DNA of 64,000 nucleotides, taken from the NCBI RefSeq assembly GCF_040412085.2, contig NZ_CP115920.1:3410001-3474000 (forward strand). The letters are read 5' to 3'. A program made the translations under genes and the position numbers. Under the pieces are notes generated by a model. It was given only the letters and a program-made list of their open reading frames with translations. It was not told the origin of the DNA and searched no databases. This document shows, in pieces, positions 37,401 through 47,783 of this stretch (the stretch's first letter is position 1; each line of letters begins with the position of its first letter). The stretch comes from Vibrio sp. CB1-14 (GTDB lineage Bacteria; Pseudomonadota; Gammaproteobacteria; Enterobacterales; Vibrionaceae).

Positions 37401-37928
37401 GCGAGTACCAAACAGCATGGTGAAGATCGCCAGCGCACCAACCACAAACCAAGAGATATGCTTATCTTGATAACCCAGCTCAGACGCTAAGTCCGGGGCA
37501 ACGACTTCAAGCCCCATGGTGATGCCGCGCAACTGCAGTGCGATATAAGGTAAGATTCCCGCAACTGCAATTAAGGTAACCACAACCGCTAAGCCTTGAG
37601 ATTTGCCATAGCGAGCCGCGATAAAGTCTGCGATTGAGGTGATGTGCTCACGCTTAGCGATAAGGATAAGGCGAGCAATGACGCGCCAACCTAAGGTAAA
37701 AACGATGATTGGCGCGATATAAATAGGCAAGAAGGCCCAGGGGTTACTGCTGGCCTGACCGACAGTGCCGTAAAAGGTCCAAGAGGTACAGTAAACAGCA
37801 ATGGATAGGCTATAAACCCAAGGCCGCCAGTTGGATAACCACTTTTTTTGTCTATCCCCGTACCATGCAATAAGAAATAAGATGCCCAAATAGGCCAATG
37901 ACACGGGGACGACGATCCATCCTTGCAT
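34500..37928 (-). CDS. crbS: SLC5-fused hybrid sensor histidine kinase CrbS
   Basis: Sensor of the CrbRS acetate switch, controlling acs with CrbR. 1142 residues: an N-terminal SLC5 transporter-like domain (about 1-510, some 13 helices), STAC-type linker (about 545-640), PAS domain (about 650-760, IGQGIAVVDKQLRLVAWNRRYL), coiled coil, dimerisation domain with phospho-acceptor His798 (AAVSHDLMQPLNAAR), ATPase domain (NAFRYNP, DDGIGIP, GLGLGLAIS), and a C-terminal receiver (1026-1142) with Asp1077 (VILSDYRL). The Shine-Dalgarno AAAGGGA lies 8 bases upstream but inside the stem of a large hairpin. Confidence 0.88.
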   Translation of the reverse strand: MQGWIVVPVSLAYLGILFLIAWYGDRQKKWLSNWRPWVYSLSIAVYCTSWTFYGTVGQASSNPWAFLPIYIAPIIVFTLGWRVIARLILIAKREHITSIADFIAARYGKSQGLAVVVTLIAVAGILPYIALQLRGITMGLEVVAPDLASELGYQDKHISWFVVGALAIFTMLFGTRHIDNTEHHRGMMMAVAFESIVKLVAFLVVGFFILYLAWERPDIKLTELASSTYQSPNIPTLLIHTGLTMMAIVCLPRQFHTMVVENERAQDLHTARWLFPAYLVLMGLFVLPIAWVGQGLLMGTSPDTFVISIPKFAEANNIALLAFLGGTSAASGMVIVSTIALAIMVSNDLVMPLLLRRIKLAHRSHRHLSGLLLIIRRALICVLLFGAWLFYQALDTIHSLSAIGFLSFSAITQFAPALIGGMYWRLGNRKGVYVGLFVGFAIWLITLMSETGLLAGDASTNLLLRIITPPEMLISWGIASSDWGMLISVVLNAICFVVISLATRSSLTERLQSASFVGTPLPESENLSLYQSRVTVAELEMLASRFVGRTRVRSAFRHYWKQQDNQPLPNQQASAELIRHTERVLAGVFGASSAKLVLTSALQGRNMQLEEVATIVDEASELYHFSRGLLQGAIEHIGQGIAVVDKQLRLVAWNRRYLELFSFPSGLIQVGRPIADVIRHNAEQGLCGPGDPNEHVRKRIFYLEQGSPHTSSRVRSDGSVIEVQGNPMPGGGFVMSFTDITVFREAEMALRDANERLEERVVERTHELEQLNQRLVLATRRSESESQSKMRFLAAVSHDLMQPLNAARLFASSLSEVSKDEEGRKLSGHIESALGAAEELIGDLLDISRLESGKLQTNVRGFHLSEVFETLQAEFSAISKGKQIDFSVVSSSLIVKSDPKLLRRVLQNFLTNAFRYNPEGKVLLGARRVNGRVRIDVWDDGIGIPEDKQKEIFNEFTRVDQARADRGLGLGLAISRGIARVLNHQISMRSWPDRGSVFSITLDLAREVAAEPVKVAATSDAGLKHLKVLCVDNEPDILVGMETLLARWGCDVRTALDLVGSLKHLDQGWEPDVILSDYRLDNGRTGLEVLQQFRLRVGDSFKGVIISADRTESMLEGIKSNGFAFIAKPVKPLKLRAILNQS

Positions 37929-37930
37929 AA

Positions 37931-37976
37931 GTGATATCCCTTTAAAATCGTTAACTATTATTTAAAGGGTTATCAC
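37931..37976 (-). promoter_or_regulatory. Stem-loop enclosing the crbS ribosome-binding site
   Basis: Arms 37931-37946 and 37961-37976 are 16 bases long with a single mismatch and a 14-base loop. On the mRNA strand the 3' arm contains the Shine-Dalgarno sequence AAAGGGA (37937-37943), and the ATG follows 2 bases after the arm. When folded, the ribosome-binding site would be paired. It also sits just after the MFS gene is read out of (22 bases before its stop side on the map), so it could instead act on the junction, but there is no T-run. Confidence 0.6.
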
Positions 37977-37998
37977 AAGTTTTCTCAAACTCCGTAAC

Positions 37999-39186
37999 TC
38001 AATTCTGTGGCTCAGGCTGAGATTTTTCCTGGATATCTTTCACGCCATTTTTGCCTGGCTCGACTTTGATAAACAGCGCCAATACACCCATCGCCGCCAT
38101 ACCCCAGAACACATTCGCGCCCCAATTCTCATAGCCCCAACCACTCACAGCCATCATCAGAGCAATGAACGCGCCTAATGGGATCGCATTATACAGAGCC
38201 TGCAGCGCGACCATTTTGTTCGCTTCTGATTTCTGGATATACTGGATCGCCGCAATATGTGCGATGGCAAACGTCACGCCATGCAAAAGCTGAATCACCA
38301 CCAATGCACCGACAGCGGTCGTCGAAGCCGTCAAACCCCAACGCACAATCACGCCCACTGATGAAATCACAAACAAAGTGCGTAGCGACCAGCCAGCAAA
38401 CCATTTCTTGCTAAAAGCGAACAGCATCACTTCCGATACCACGCCCAAGCTCCACAGGTAACCAATCAGACTCTCTGGGTGACCTGCTTCTTTCCAATAA
38501 ATAGAGCTAAAACTGTAGTACGCGGCGTGACTACCTTGAATAAGAGCAATCAAAACCAAAAAGCGAATCACTGACGCCTCTTTCAGTAGCGCGCTAAGCT
38601 TCGGTCTTACCTCATCATCATGGCTTTGCGATACCGGCATGGTCGCAGGATTACGCATCACTAGTAGCATTGAGATAACAAAGCCAGCCAACGCGGTGTA
38701 AACAATCATGTTGGCACCGAATTGAGAAGCAAGATAACCCACCACAGAAGAGCCTGCGATAAATGCCACCGAGCCCCAGAGACGTGTGCGACCATAATCA
38801 AGCATATTCCGGTTCGCATAATGGTTCGCTGCAGCATCCGACAACGGAACCACCGGACCAAAGCTCAAATTAAACAGCACAGTGACTAGCGCCAGCATGG
38901 CGAAGCTTGGTCCTGCAGCTAGGTGAGCGGCAACAAACAAAGTACACGCCAACGTCGCCCAGCGAAGTGCCGGCAATAGACTTTCTGCTTTATGGATTCG
39001 CGGCGTGATAAGAAGATTGGCCACACATCGAGTGGCAAAGCCCAATCCCATCAATAAGCCAACATCGGCAGCTGACACCCCTTGGTCTTCAAACCACAAC
39101 GCCCAAAACGGTAGATACACACCGTAGGCAAAAAAGAAACCAGATAAATATTGGGAAACCCAAGCAAAAGGGGAAGGCGTTAACAT
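37999..39186 (-). CDS. MFS transporter, HcaT (phenylpropionate permease)-like
   Basis: 395-residue, 12-helix major facilitator of the nucleoside:H+ symporter/HcaT group. The N-terminus YGVYLPFWALWFEDQGVSAADVGLLMG and SAIQFIQ-like segment AAIQYIQKSE resemble E. coli HcaT and YcaD-type permeases. The substrate is unknown; no aromatic degradation genes are nearby. It is directly upstream of crbS on the same strand (70-base gap), so the two may share transcripts. Confidence 0.75.
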   Translation of the reverse strand: MLTPSPFAWVSQYLSGFFFAYGVYLPFWALWFEDQGVSAADVGLLMGLGFATRCVANLLITPRIHKAESLLPALRWATLACTLFVAAHLAAGPSFAMLALVTVLFNLSFGPVVPLSDAAANHYANRNMLDYGRTRLWGSVAFIAGSSVVGYLASQFGANMIVYTALAGFVISMLLVMRNPATMPVSQSHDDEVRPKLSALLKEASVIRFLVLIALIQGSHAAYYSFSSIYWKEAGHPESLIGYLWSLGVVSEVMLFAFSKKWFAGWSLRTLFVISSVGVIVRWGLTASTTAVGALVVIQLLHGVTFAIAHIAAIQYIQKSEANKMVALQALYNAIPLGAFIALMMAVSGWGYENWGANVFWGMAAMGVLALFIKVEPGKNGVKDIQEKSQPEPQN

Positions 39187-39399
39187 GTCAATGAACCTTG
39201 CTACAACAGGATAGGCGGATTAAAAGTGGCGCTATTATGCAACGAGACCTTGCTCATAAAAAGGGAATTAATCTATAGCGTAAATTTCCCCCTATCCTGC
39301 GCAGTTAAGGCCTTCAGAAAAACACCGCTAACTGTGTTCGACTAAAGTCGTCTGGAGCTTGGCGACGAATTTGCCAGACTATAGCCATGATGGGAGAAA

Positions 39400-41235
39400 A
39401 TGGAGCGCTCTGGTATGCCTGATAAATTCAATATGTCGTCACCACCTTTCGATCGACTCAGTGACAGTCAACAAACCGAGCTTCGTTCCGCACTCGATGT
39501 CGCCTATTATCGAGACAAAGACACCATCCTAAAGGCAGGTAGCAATGCCGACCATCTGTATATCATTATCAAAGGCTCCGTCGAGGAACGCGATAGCGAA
39601 CAAAAAGAAGTCTACGCTCACTATACTTATGACGATATGTTTGATGTCAGAGCAATACTCAGTGAGACCGTCAAACATGATTACCTCGCCTTAGAAGACA
39701 CGCTGGTTTACCTGCTTCCTAAAGAGGTATTTCTCTCGCTTTATCACAGCAACGGTCAGTTCGCCGCCTACTTCGACACTAGCCTGGCGACACGCCAACA
39801 ATTGATTGAAGAGGCACAAAAGCAGCAAAATTTAGGCGAGTTTATCCTCACCAAAGTCGATGAAGACATCTACCATCCGCCCTTGATTTTGCCAGCAGAT
39901 ATGCCGATCACCACGGTGACCGAAACCTTACTCAGCCAAGGCGTGGATGCTGCGCTGATCGAACTTACCAGCGATGACCCTCGCGTCACAAAGAATGCCA
40001 CGCCTTATGGCATCGTCACTCGCACTAACATGCTCCACGCCGTGGTACTCGACAAACTGAGCAGCGACACCGCCATTGGCAACATTGCCACCTATCCAGT
40101 GCATCAGGTGGAAAAACACGAGTTTTTGTTCAACGCTATGGTGACCATGACTCGCCAACGGGTGAAGCGCTTAATGGTGTGTGAAGGCAGCCAAGCCGTT
40201 GGCATGCTCGATATGACGCAAATTCTTAGTGCGTTCTCCACCCACTCTCACGTGCTATCACTCAGCATTGCCCGAGCAAATAGTATTGATGAATTGGCGT
40301 TGGCGTCCAATCGTCAGCAGCAATTGGTCGATAGCCTTGTGACCAACGGTATTCGCACCCGATTTATGATGGAGTTGGTTTCAGCCGTTAACGAGCAAAT
40401 CATTGAGCGTGCCTTTGAGCTTGTGGTGCCACCCGCGATGCACAATCACTGCTGCTTAGTCGTCATGGGCTCTGAAGGGCGCGGAGAACAAATTCTCAAA
40501 ACCGATCAAGACAATGCCCTCATTTTTGAGCCAGGTCTGGAATGGCCGAATCAACAAAAAGTGCTTGATGAGCTCAACCACACGCTCGCGCGCCTTGGCT
40601 ATCCACTCTGTCCTGGCAAAGTCATGGTCAGCAACCCTCATTGGGTACGCACGACTGACGCATGGCAACAGCGCATTGATGAGTTGGTCGCTAGTGCCAA
40701 TAGCGAAAGCGTCATGGAGATTGCCATTCTTGCCGATGCCAGAGCGGTGGCGGGCAACGAAGCTTTACTCACGCCGGTCAAGCAGCACTTGCAGCAAAAA
40801 ATGGCAGGACAAGAGTTGATCCTAACCGAGTTCACTCGCCCTGCCCTCAACTTTGCGGTGCCACTGACCTTATTTGGCAACGTGAAAAGCTCCAAGCAAG
40901 GCGTGGATCTCAAACAAGGGGGGATCTTCCCTATCGTACATGGCGTCAGAGCACTAAGCATGGAATACGCCATTGATGCGACCAACACCTTTGATCGCAT
41001 CGACCAGCTGGTGGCAAAACGAGTCTTAGAGCAGGCGACTGCAGAGAACTTATCTGAGGCACTCAAACACCTGTTTAAACTGCGTCTTCAGCAGCAGCTC
41101 TCCCACCATGACATTAGTAACGCCATACAGTTGGATGTTCTGGAGCGGCCCGAGCGAGATCTACTTAGACATGGTTTACATGTGGTGAAGAAGTTCAAGC
41201 AGTGGTTGGGTTATCACTATCAAATTCGCCACTAA
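39400..41235 (+). CDS. CBS/nucleotidyltransferase signalling protein (DUF294)
   Basis: 611-residue soluble protein with a cyclic-nucleotide-binding-like domain (about 15-135), a pair of CBS domains (about 160-280), a GlnD-like nucleotidyltransferase domain with GSEGRGEQ (357-364) and the metal-binding DQD (369-371), and a helical C-terminal domain. It looks like a sensor that could nucleotidylate a partner protein, but substrate and ligand are unknown. Two starts are possible: ATG 39400 (GGAGAAA upstream) or ATG 39415 (GGAG at 9 bases). The exonuclease gene follows 16 bases later. Confidence 0.82.
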   Translation: MERSGMPDKFNMSSPPFDRLSDSQQTELRSALDVAYYRDKDTILKAGSNADHLYIIIKGSVEERDSEQKEVYAHYTYDDMFDVRAILSETVKHDYLALEDTLVYLLPKEVFLSLYHSNGQFAAYFDTSLATRQQLIEEAQKQQNLGEFILTKVDEDIYHPPLILPADMPITTVTETLLSQGVDAALIELTSDDPRVTKNATPYGIVTRTNMLHAVVLDKLSSDTAIGNIATYPVHQVEKHEFLFNAMVTMTRQRVKRLMVCEGSQAVGMLDMTQILSAFSTHSHVLSLSIARANSIDELALASNRQQQLVDSLVTNGIRTRFMMELVSAVNEQIIERAFELVVPPAMHNHCCLVVMGSEGRGEQILKTDQDNALIFEPGLEWPNQQKVLDELNHTLARLGYPLCPGKVMVSNPHWVRTTDAWQQRIDELVASANSESVMEIAILADARAVAGNEALLTPVKQHLQQKMAGQELILTEFTRPALNFAVPLTLFGNVKSSKQGVDLKQGGIFPIVHGVRALSMEYAIDATNTFDRIDQLVAKRVLEQATAENLSEALKHLFKLRLQQQLSHHDISNAIQLDVLERPERDLLRHGLHVVKKFKQWLGYHYQIRH

Positions 41236-41251
41236 AGTAGTGAGGTGAAAC

Positions 41252-41878
41252 ATGAATATTATCACCAGAGCCTATTGGCGCTATCGGACAAAAGGCACGC
41301 CTTACCAAGGCTTGTTCAGCAAACCCGAACCCGATGAGTTTGTATCGCTCGATTGTGAGACCACCAGTCTCGACCCCAATGTGGCCGACATTGTCACCAT
41401 TGCAGCAACAAAAATCATCGATAATCGCATCATTACCAGTGCCCCATTTGAAGTACGTCTGTCAGCGCCAAAGACCCTCGATGAGGATTCAATCAAAATT
41501 CATCATATTCGCCATGACGACCTCAAGCACGGCATCAGCGAGCAGCAAGCGATCAAGGCGCTGATACAGTTTATTGGCAATCGCCCTCTCGTTGGCTACC
41601 ACATCCGTTACGACAAAAAGATCCTCGATCGCGCCTGCAAAAAGCACTTAGGATTTCCATTGCCAAACGCGCTGGTTGAGGTCAGTCAGATCTATAACGA
41701 TCAACTGCTGAAATTGCTACCCAATGGCTACTTTGACTTGAGCCTAGAAGCCATCTGCCGTCATTTACAGATCCCCACTTATCACAAACACGACGCATTG
41801 GAAGATGCTAAAGCGGCCGCCATGGTGTACCTAAAACTGACCCGAGGCACATTGCCGCCATTTCGACCTCAGAACTAA
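41252..41878 (+). CDS. DEDDh 3'-5' exonuclease (DnaQ-like)
   Basis: 208-residue exonuclease of the DnaQ/Pol III epsilon fold. Visible motifs: Exo I SLDCETTSLD (Asp and Glu), Exo II YHIRYDKKILDRA, Exo III HDALEDAKAAA (His and Asp). It is likely co-transcribed with the CBS/nucleotidyltransferase gene just upstream (16-base gap). Substrate (DNA or RNA) unknown; longer N-terminus than RNase T and no DEDDy signature. Confidence 0.85.
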   Translation: MNIITRAYWRYRTKGTPYQGLFSKPEPDEFVSLDCETTSLDPNVADIVTIAATKIIDNRIITSAPFEVRLSAPKTLDEDSIKIHHIRHDDLKHGISEQQAIKALIQFIGNRPLVGYHIRYDKKILDRACKKHLGFPLPNALVEVSQIYNDQLLKLLPNGYFDLSLEAICRHLQIPTYHKHDALEDAKAAAMVYLKLTRGTLPPFRPQN

Positions 41879-42054
41879 AATCGCGAGAACTGCGACCAAG
41901 ATCTCATTACATAACCAATCTAAGCCATTAATTTAGTTCGATTTTTATTCAATACGCCTAAAGTCTAATTGCTCATTGCAGCGAACTAGCCGAGAGTTAA
42001 TACACGACCTAGTTCAGCCCTAGCCCGCTAAGCTCAATTCAAAGGAGAGAAGCA

Positions 42055-44004
42055 ATGAGTGAAGTTCATGTCTATCCGGTAAAAGAAAACATTAAAACCA
42101 ACACCCACGCGGATAACGACACTTATCTATCCATGTATCAACAGTCTGTCTCGGATCCAGAAGGGTTCTGGGGCGAACACGGCAAAATCGTTGACTGGAT
42201 TAAACCATTCACTAAGGTCAAGCAAACTTCTTTTGACACTGGCCACGTCGACATTCGCTGGTTTGAAGATGGCACCCTAAACGTCTCTGCCAACTGTATT
42301 GACCGCCACCTCGCAGAGCGCGGCGACGACGTTGCCATCATTTGGGAAGGCGATGATCCAGCTGACGACAAAACTCTAACCTTTAACGAACTGCACAAAG
42401 AAGTGTGTAAGTTCTCCAATGCGCTTAAAGCTCAAGGCGTAAACAAAGGTGATGTGGTTTGTCTTTACATGCCCATGGTGCCAGAAGCGGCAGTCGCGAT
42501 GCTCGCGTGTACCCGTATTGGCGCAGTGCATACTGTGGTATTTGGCGGTTTCTCTCCTGAAGCACTGTCTGGCCGTATTATCGATTCAGACGCTAAGGTC
42601 GTTATCACTGCCGATGAAGGCGTTCGCGGCGGCCGTGCGGTACCGCTGAAAAAGAATGTCGATGAAGCACTAACCAACCCAGAAGTGAAAACCATCTCTA
42701 AAGTCATGGTGCTTAAGCGCACTGGTGGCGATGTGGCTTGGCATGAGCATCGTGATGTGTGGTGGCATGAAGCGACAGCAAATGCATCTGAAGTATGTCC
42801 TCCAGAAGAAATGAACGCTGAAGATCCATTATTCATTCTTTATACATCAGGCTCGACAGGTAAACCTAAAGGGGTGATGCACACCACCGGTGGTTACCTA
42901 GTTTATGCGACCATGACCTTCAAGTACGTGTTCGATTACCAGCCGGGTGAAACCTTCTGGTGTACCGCGGACGTGGGTTGGATCACCGGCCACACTTACC
43001 TCATATACGGGCTACTTGCCAATGGTGCTAAGACCATCTTGTTTGAAGGTGTGCCAAATTACCCAAATACTAGCCGTATGAGCGAAGTGGTCGACAAACA
43101 CCAAGTGAATACCCTTTACACTGCACCGACGGCAATTCGCGCTTTAATGGCGAAGGGCGATGAAGCGGTTAAAGGCACTTCTCGCGACAGCCTACGCATC
43201 ATGGGTTCAGTTGGCGAACCTATCAACCCAGAAGCTTGGGAATGGTATTACAAAACTATCGGTAATGAGCAATCACCTATCGTTGACACCTGGTGGCAGA
43301 CAGAGACAGGCGGTATCTTGATTACTCCGCTTCCGGGAGCCACAGAGCTCAAACCAGGTTCGGCAACTCGCCCATTCTTCGGTGTACAACCTGCACTGGT
43401 CGATAATATGGGCAACATTGTCGATGGTGCGACAGAAGGTAACCTCGTCATCCTTGATTCATGGCCAGGGCAAATGCGCACCGTTTATGGTGACCATGAG
43501 CGCTTTGAGCAGACTTACTTCTCTACCTTCAAAGGCATGTACTTTACCGGTGACGGCGCACGCCGCGATGAAGATGGCTACTACTGGATCACAGGCCGTG
43601 TCGATGACGTACTGAATGTGTCTGGTCACCGTATGGGTACCGCTGAGATTGAATCGGCATTAGTAGCATTCGATAAAATAGCGGAAGCGGCTATCGTCGG
43701 TATCCCACACGATATTAAAGGTCAGGCCATCTATGCCTACATCACGCTAAATGATGGTGAGTTCCCATCTGCGGAGCTACATAAAGAAGTGAAAGATTGG
43801 GTTCGCAAAGAAATCGGCCCGATCGCCACACCAGACGTGCTGCACTGGACCGATGCGCTGCCGAAGACTCGTTCAGGCAAAATCATGCGTCGTATCCTAC
43901 GTAAGATTGCAACCGGTGATACGAGCAATCTAGGCGATACGTCAACACTGGCTGACCCAAGCGTGGTCGACAAGCTGATTGCCGAAAAAGCCGAACTCGC
44001 TTAA
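42055..44004 (+). CDS. acs: Acetyl-CoA synthetase
   Basis: AMP-forming enzyme that scavenges acetate: acetate + ATP + CoA gives acetyl-CoA. 649 residues, standard for bacterial Acs. The P-loop-like [12 protein letters not shown] (about 262), the A5/A8 regions TWWQTETGG and [23 protein letters not shown], and the regulatory Lys609 in PKTRSGK (acetylated in well-studied Acs enzymes) are all present. GGAGAGAAGCA precedes the ATG. It is the main known target of CrbRS, whose genes lie 4-12 kb upstream. Confidence 0.97.
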   Translation: MSEVHVYPVKENIKTNTHADNDTYLSMYQQSVSDPEGFWGEHGKIVDWIKPFTKVKQTSFDTGHVDIRWFEDGTLNVSANCIDRHLAERGDDVAIIWEGDDPADDKTLTFNELHKEVCKFSNALKAQGVNKGDVVCLYMPMVPEAAVAMLACTRIGAVHTVVFGGFSPEALSGRIIDSDAKVVITADEGVRGGRAVPLKKNVDEALTNPEVKTISKVMVLKRTGGDVAWHEHRDVWWHEATANASEVCPPEEMNAEDPLFILYTSGSTGKPKGVMHTTGGYLVYATMTFKYVFDYQPGETFWCTADVGWITGHTYLIYGLLANGAKTILFEGVPNYPNTSRMSEVVDKHQVNTLYTAPTAIRALMAKGDEAVKGTSRDSLRIMGSVGEPINPEAWEWYYKTIGNEQSPIVDTWWQTETGGILITPLPGATELKPGSATRPFFGVQPALVDNMGNIVDGATEGNLVILDSWPGQMRTVYGDHERFEQTYFSTFKGMYFTGDGARRDEDGYYWITGRVDDVLNVSGHRMGTAEIESALVAFDKIAEAAIVGIPHDIKGQAIYAYITLNDGEFPSAELHKEVKDWVRKEIGPIATPDVLHWTDALPKTRSGKIMRRILRKIATGDTSNLGDTSTLADPSVVDKLIAEKAELA

Positions 44005-44027
44005 TGACTCTTTTGCAACTTGATAAC

Positions 44028-44055
44028 AAGCCGCCCTGGATTGGGCGGCTTTTTT
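44028..44055 (+). terminator. Terminator of acs
   Basis: 9-bp stem AAGCCGCCC/GGGCGGCTT, 6-base loop and T-run, 24 bases after the stop codon. Confidence 0.92.
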
Positions 44056-44163
44056 GTTTCAGGTTTTTTCAGCAGCTTGTCAAAATGTGCTCTGTGCTGC
44101 AAATTTTCTGCCAGACTACAGGTGATTAGACCAGTAAATTGCTGCTAAATGTTGTGAATTAGC

Positions 44164-44169
44164 TATAAT
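44164..44169 (+). promoter_or_regulatory. Candidate -10 element of the aroQ-accBC operon
   Basis: A perfect TATAAT at 44164-44169 is preceded by TTGCTG at 44139 with a long 19-bp spacer. It is the best promoter-like sequence in the 276 bases before aroQ; the leader would be about 105 bases. Confidence 0.45.
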
Positions 44170-44280
44170 CTTGGTCAATTTTTAAAAATACGAGCTAAAT
44201 GAGCTTCTCAGCCGCTCCTATTTTTATGTAAACTTGGGATAAACCCCGTTTATTTCACGTTAACCGAAGATGGCGACAAT

Positions 44281-44730
44281 ATGACAGCAAAGTCTCGAAT
44301 TCTAGTTTTAAATGGCCCAAATCTTAACCTTTTAGGTGTCAGAGAGCCGGGACATTACGGCAGTGAAACACTCTCACAAATTGTTGATAACTTAGAAAAG
44401 CAAGCGGCAAAAGCCGACATCGAGCTGTCCCATCTTCAATCTAACCGTGAATATGAACTGATTGAGGCCATCCACGCGGCATTTGGGAATACCGATTTTA
44501 TCATCATCAACCCAGCAGCGTTTACTCATACTAGCGTGGCACTGCGTGATGCTTTGCTGGGAGTCTCAATCCCGTTTATCGAAGTGCACTTATCAAACGT
44601 TCATGCCAGAGAGGCCTTTCGTCATCACTCTTATCTGTCCGATGTGGCGCAAGGGGTGATTTGCGGATTAGGTCCACAAGGCTATGAATTTGCGCTTTCA
44701 GCGGCCATCAAGGCACTAAAAGCAAACTAA
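44281..44730 (+). CDS. aroQ: Type II 3-dehydroquinate dehydratase
   Basis: Third step of the shikimate pathway. 149 residues, dodecameric type II enzyme. Landmarks: [17 protein letters not shown] with the catalytic Tyr, [17 protein letters not shown], and [17 protein letters not shown] with the catalytic His. Followed after 59 bases by accB and accC; this aroQ-accB-accC order is common in gammaproteobacteria. Confidence 0.96.
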   Translation: MTAKSRILVLNGPNLNLLGVREPGHYGSETLSQIVDNLEKQAAKADIELSHLQSNREYELIEAIHAAFGNTDFIIINPAAFTHTSVALRDALLGVSIPFIEVHLSNVHAREAFRHHSYLSDVAQGVICGLGPQGYEFALSAAIKALKAN

Positions 44731-44789
44731 CCAAATACTCTACGGCTTAATGCAAAGCCGTCTTACTCACAAGACGAAGAGAAAGAAAC

Positions 44790-45239
44790 ATGGATATTCG
44801 TAAAATTAAGAAGCTAATTGAACTGGTTGAAGAATCTGGCATCGCTGAGCTAGAAATTTCTGAAGGTGAAGAATCAGTACGCATCAGCCGAAACAGCCCA
44901 GCTACCGCACCAGCACCTGTTCACTACGCAGCAGCGCCTGCTCCAGTAGCAGCTCCAGCCGCGGCACCAGTTGCAGCTGAAGAAGCAGCACCGGCAGTAC
45001 CAGCGGGTCACCAAGTTCTTTCTCCAATGGTTGGTAGCTTCTACCGTGCGCCAAGCCCTGACTCAAAGCCATTTGTTGAAGTTGGCCAATCAGTAAGCGC
45101 TGGCGACACTATCTGTATCGTTGAAGCAATGAAAATGATGAACCAGATTGAAGCAGACAAGTCTGGTGTTGTTACCGCTATCCTAGCTGAAGATGGTCAA
45201 GCTGTAGAATTCGATCAACCGCTAGTTATCATCGAATAA
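44790..45239 (+). CDS. accB: Biotin carboxyl carrier protein of acetyl-CoA carboxylase
   Basis: Carries biotin between the carboxylase (AccC) and transferase (AccA/D) of acetyl-CoA carboxylase, the first step of fatty acid synthesis. 149 residues: N-terminal helical segment, Ala/Pro-rich flexible linker (about 36-72) and C-terminal biotinyl domain with Lys115 in [16 protein letters not shown]-type purine-rich ribosome-binding site. Confidence 0.97.
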   Translation: MDIRKIKKLIELVEESGIAELEISEGEESVRISRNSPATAPAPVHYAAAPAPVAAPAAAPVAAEEAAPAVPAGHQVLSPMVGSFYRAPSPDSKPFVEVGQSVSAGDTICIVEAMKMMNQIEADKSGVVTAILAEDGQAVEFDQPLVIIE

Positions 45240-45253
45240 GCGGGGCTTTGACT

Positions 45254-46597
<1,344 letters not shown>

Positions 46598-46614
46598 TCA
46601 CTTCCCTCTTGAGA

Positions 46615-46639
46615 AAAACCCGCCACGGCGGGTTTTTTT
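46615..46639 (+). terminator. Terminator of aroQ-accBC
   Basis: Stem AAAACCCGC/GCGGGTTTT with a 4-base loop and T-run. Confidence 0.92.
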
Positions 46640-46701
46640 ATGCTGAGTGTCAGTGAATCTGCTACACTCTGCGCAAAATTCACCTTGCTAGGACCCAACT
46701 T

Positions 46702-47583
46702 ATGCCTTGGATTCAAATTAAACTCAACGCGACCAATGAAAATGCAGAGCAAATCGGCGACATGCTGATGGAAGAAACGGGCGCACTGTCTGTCACTTTC
46801 CTAGATGCGCACGATACGCCTGTATTTGAGCCGCTGCCTGGTGAGACCCGTTTATGGGGCGATACTGATATCGTCGCACTATACGATGCCGAAGCAGACA
46901 CCAAATGGGTGGTTGAGACAATTAAAGGCAGCAATATGCTACCGGAAGGTTTCGCTCATAAAGTCGAGCAGCTAGAAGACAAGGACTGGGAACGTGAGTG
47001 GATGGAGAACTTCCACCCAATGAAGTTTGGTGAACGTTTGTGGATCTGCCCAAGCTGGCGCGATGTGCCAGAACCCGACGCCGTCAATGTGATGCTTGAC
47101 CCTGGTCTAGCATTCGGTACCGGCACTCACCCAACGACAGCGCTTTGTCTAGAGTGGCTTGAGTCGCTCAACCTTGAGGGAAAAACGGTCATCGATTTTG
47201 GCTGTGGCTCAGGGATCCTAGCGATTGCCGCGATCAAACTTGGCGCTGCAAAAGTCATCGGGATCGACATTGATCCTCAAGCTCTGGTTGCGTCAAAAGA
47301 CAACGCGCAGCGCAATGGCGTAGCAGACCAGTTAGAGCTATTCCTGCCACAAGATCAGCCAGAAGGCCTGATTGCCGATGTTGTCGTTGCCAACATTCTT
47401 GCAGGCCCGCTTCGCGACCTGTCTGGCATCATCAAAGGGCTCATTAAGCCAGGTGGTGAACTCGCGATGTCAGGCGTGCTAGATACCCAAGCAGAAGACG
47501 TGGCGAACTACTACCGCGATGATATGAGCATTGACCCTATCGTTGAACTGAACGAGTGGTGTCGCATCTCGGGCAAAAAATAA
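46702..47583 (+). CDS. prmA: Ribosomal protein L11 methyltransferase
   Basis: SAM-dependent enzyme trimethylating lysines and the N-terminus of ribosomal protein L11. 293 residues: N-terminal L11-binding domain opening [13 protein letters not shown], then a Rossmann methyltransferase domain with [15 protein letters not shown] (SAM loop) and [10 protein letters not shown]. Single gene between two terminators, as in E. coli before dusB-fis. Confidence 0.97.
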   Translation: MPWIQIKLNATNENAEQIGDMLMEETGALSVTFLDAHDTPVFEPLPGETRLWGDTDIVALYDAEADTKWVVETIKGSNMLPEGFAHKVEQLEDKDWEREWMENFHPMKFGERLWICPSWRDVPEPDAVNVMLDPGLAFGTGTHPTTALCLEWLESLNLEGKTVIDFGCGSGILAIAAIKLGAAKVIGIDIDPQALVASKDNAQRNGVADQLELFLPQDQPEGLIADVVVANILAGPLRDLSGIIKGLIKPGGELAMSGVLDTQAEDVANYYRDDMSIDPIVELNEWCRISGKK

Positions 47584-47595
47584 CCACTCTCGTTT

Positions 47596-47635
47596 AAATA
47601 GCAGTGTTTTAGGAGGCAAAAACACTGCTATTTTT
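47596..47635 (+). terminator. Terminator of prmA
   Basis: Stem ATAGCAGTGTTT/AAACACTGCTAT with a 10-base loop and five T's. Confidence 0.88.
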
Positions 47636-47720
47636 GCTCTAAAAGGAATACTTTTAGTACTAAGCGACTGAAAATGCGACAATTTGCAGAAACAAATTGT
47701 AAATGCTCAAATATTAGTCT

Positions 47721-47748
47721 TTTCACGCACCGAAAAAATGCGTAAAAT
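47721..47748 (+). promoter_or_regulatory. Candidate dusB-fis promoter with GC-rich discriminator
   Basis: TTTCAC (-35) and TAAAAT (-10, 47743-47748) are 16 bp apart, followed directly by GCGCGCC. A GC-rich discriminator is the known mark of stringent, growth-rate-dependent control of the fis operon in enterobacteria. Confidence 0.65.
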
Positions 47749-47783
47749 GCGCGCCCTTGCTTGTGTAAACCTGTGGCGATGTT

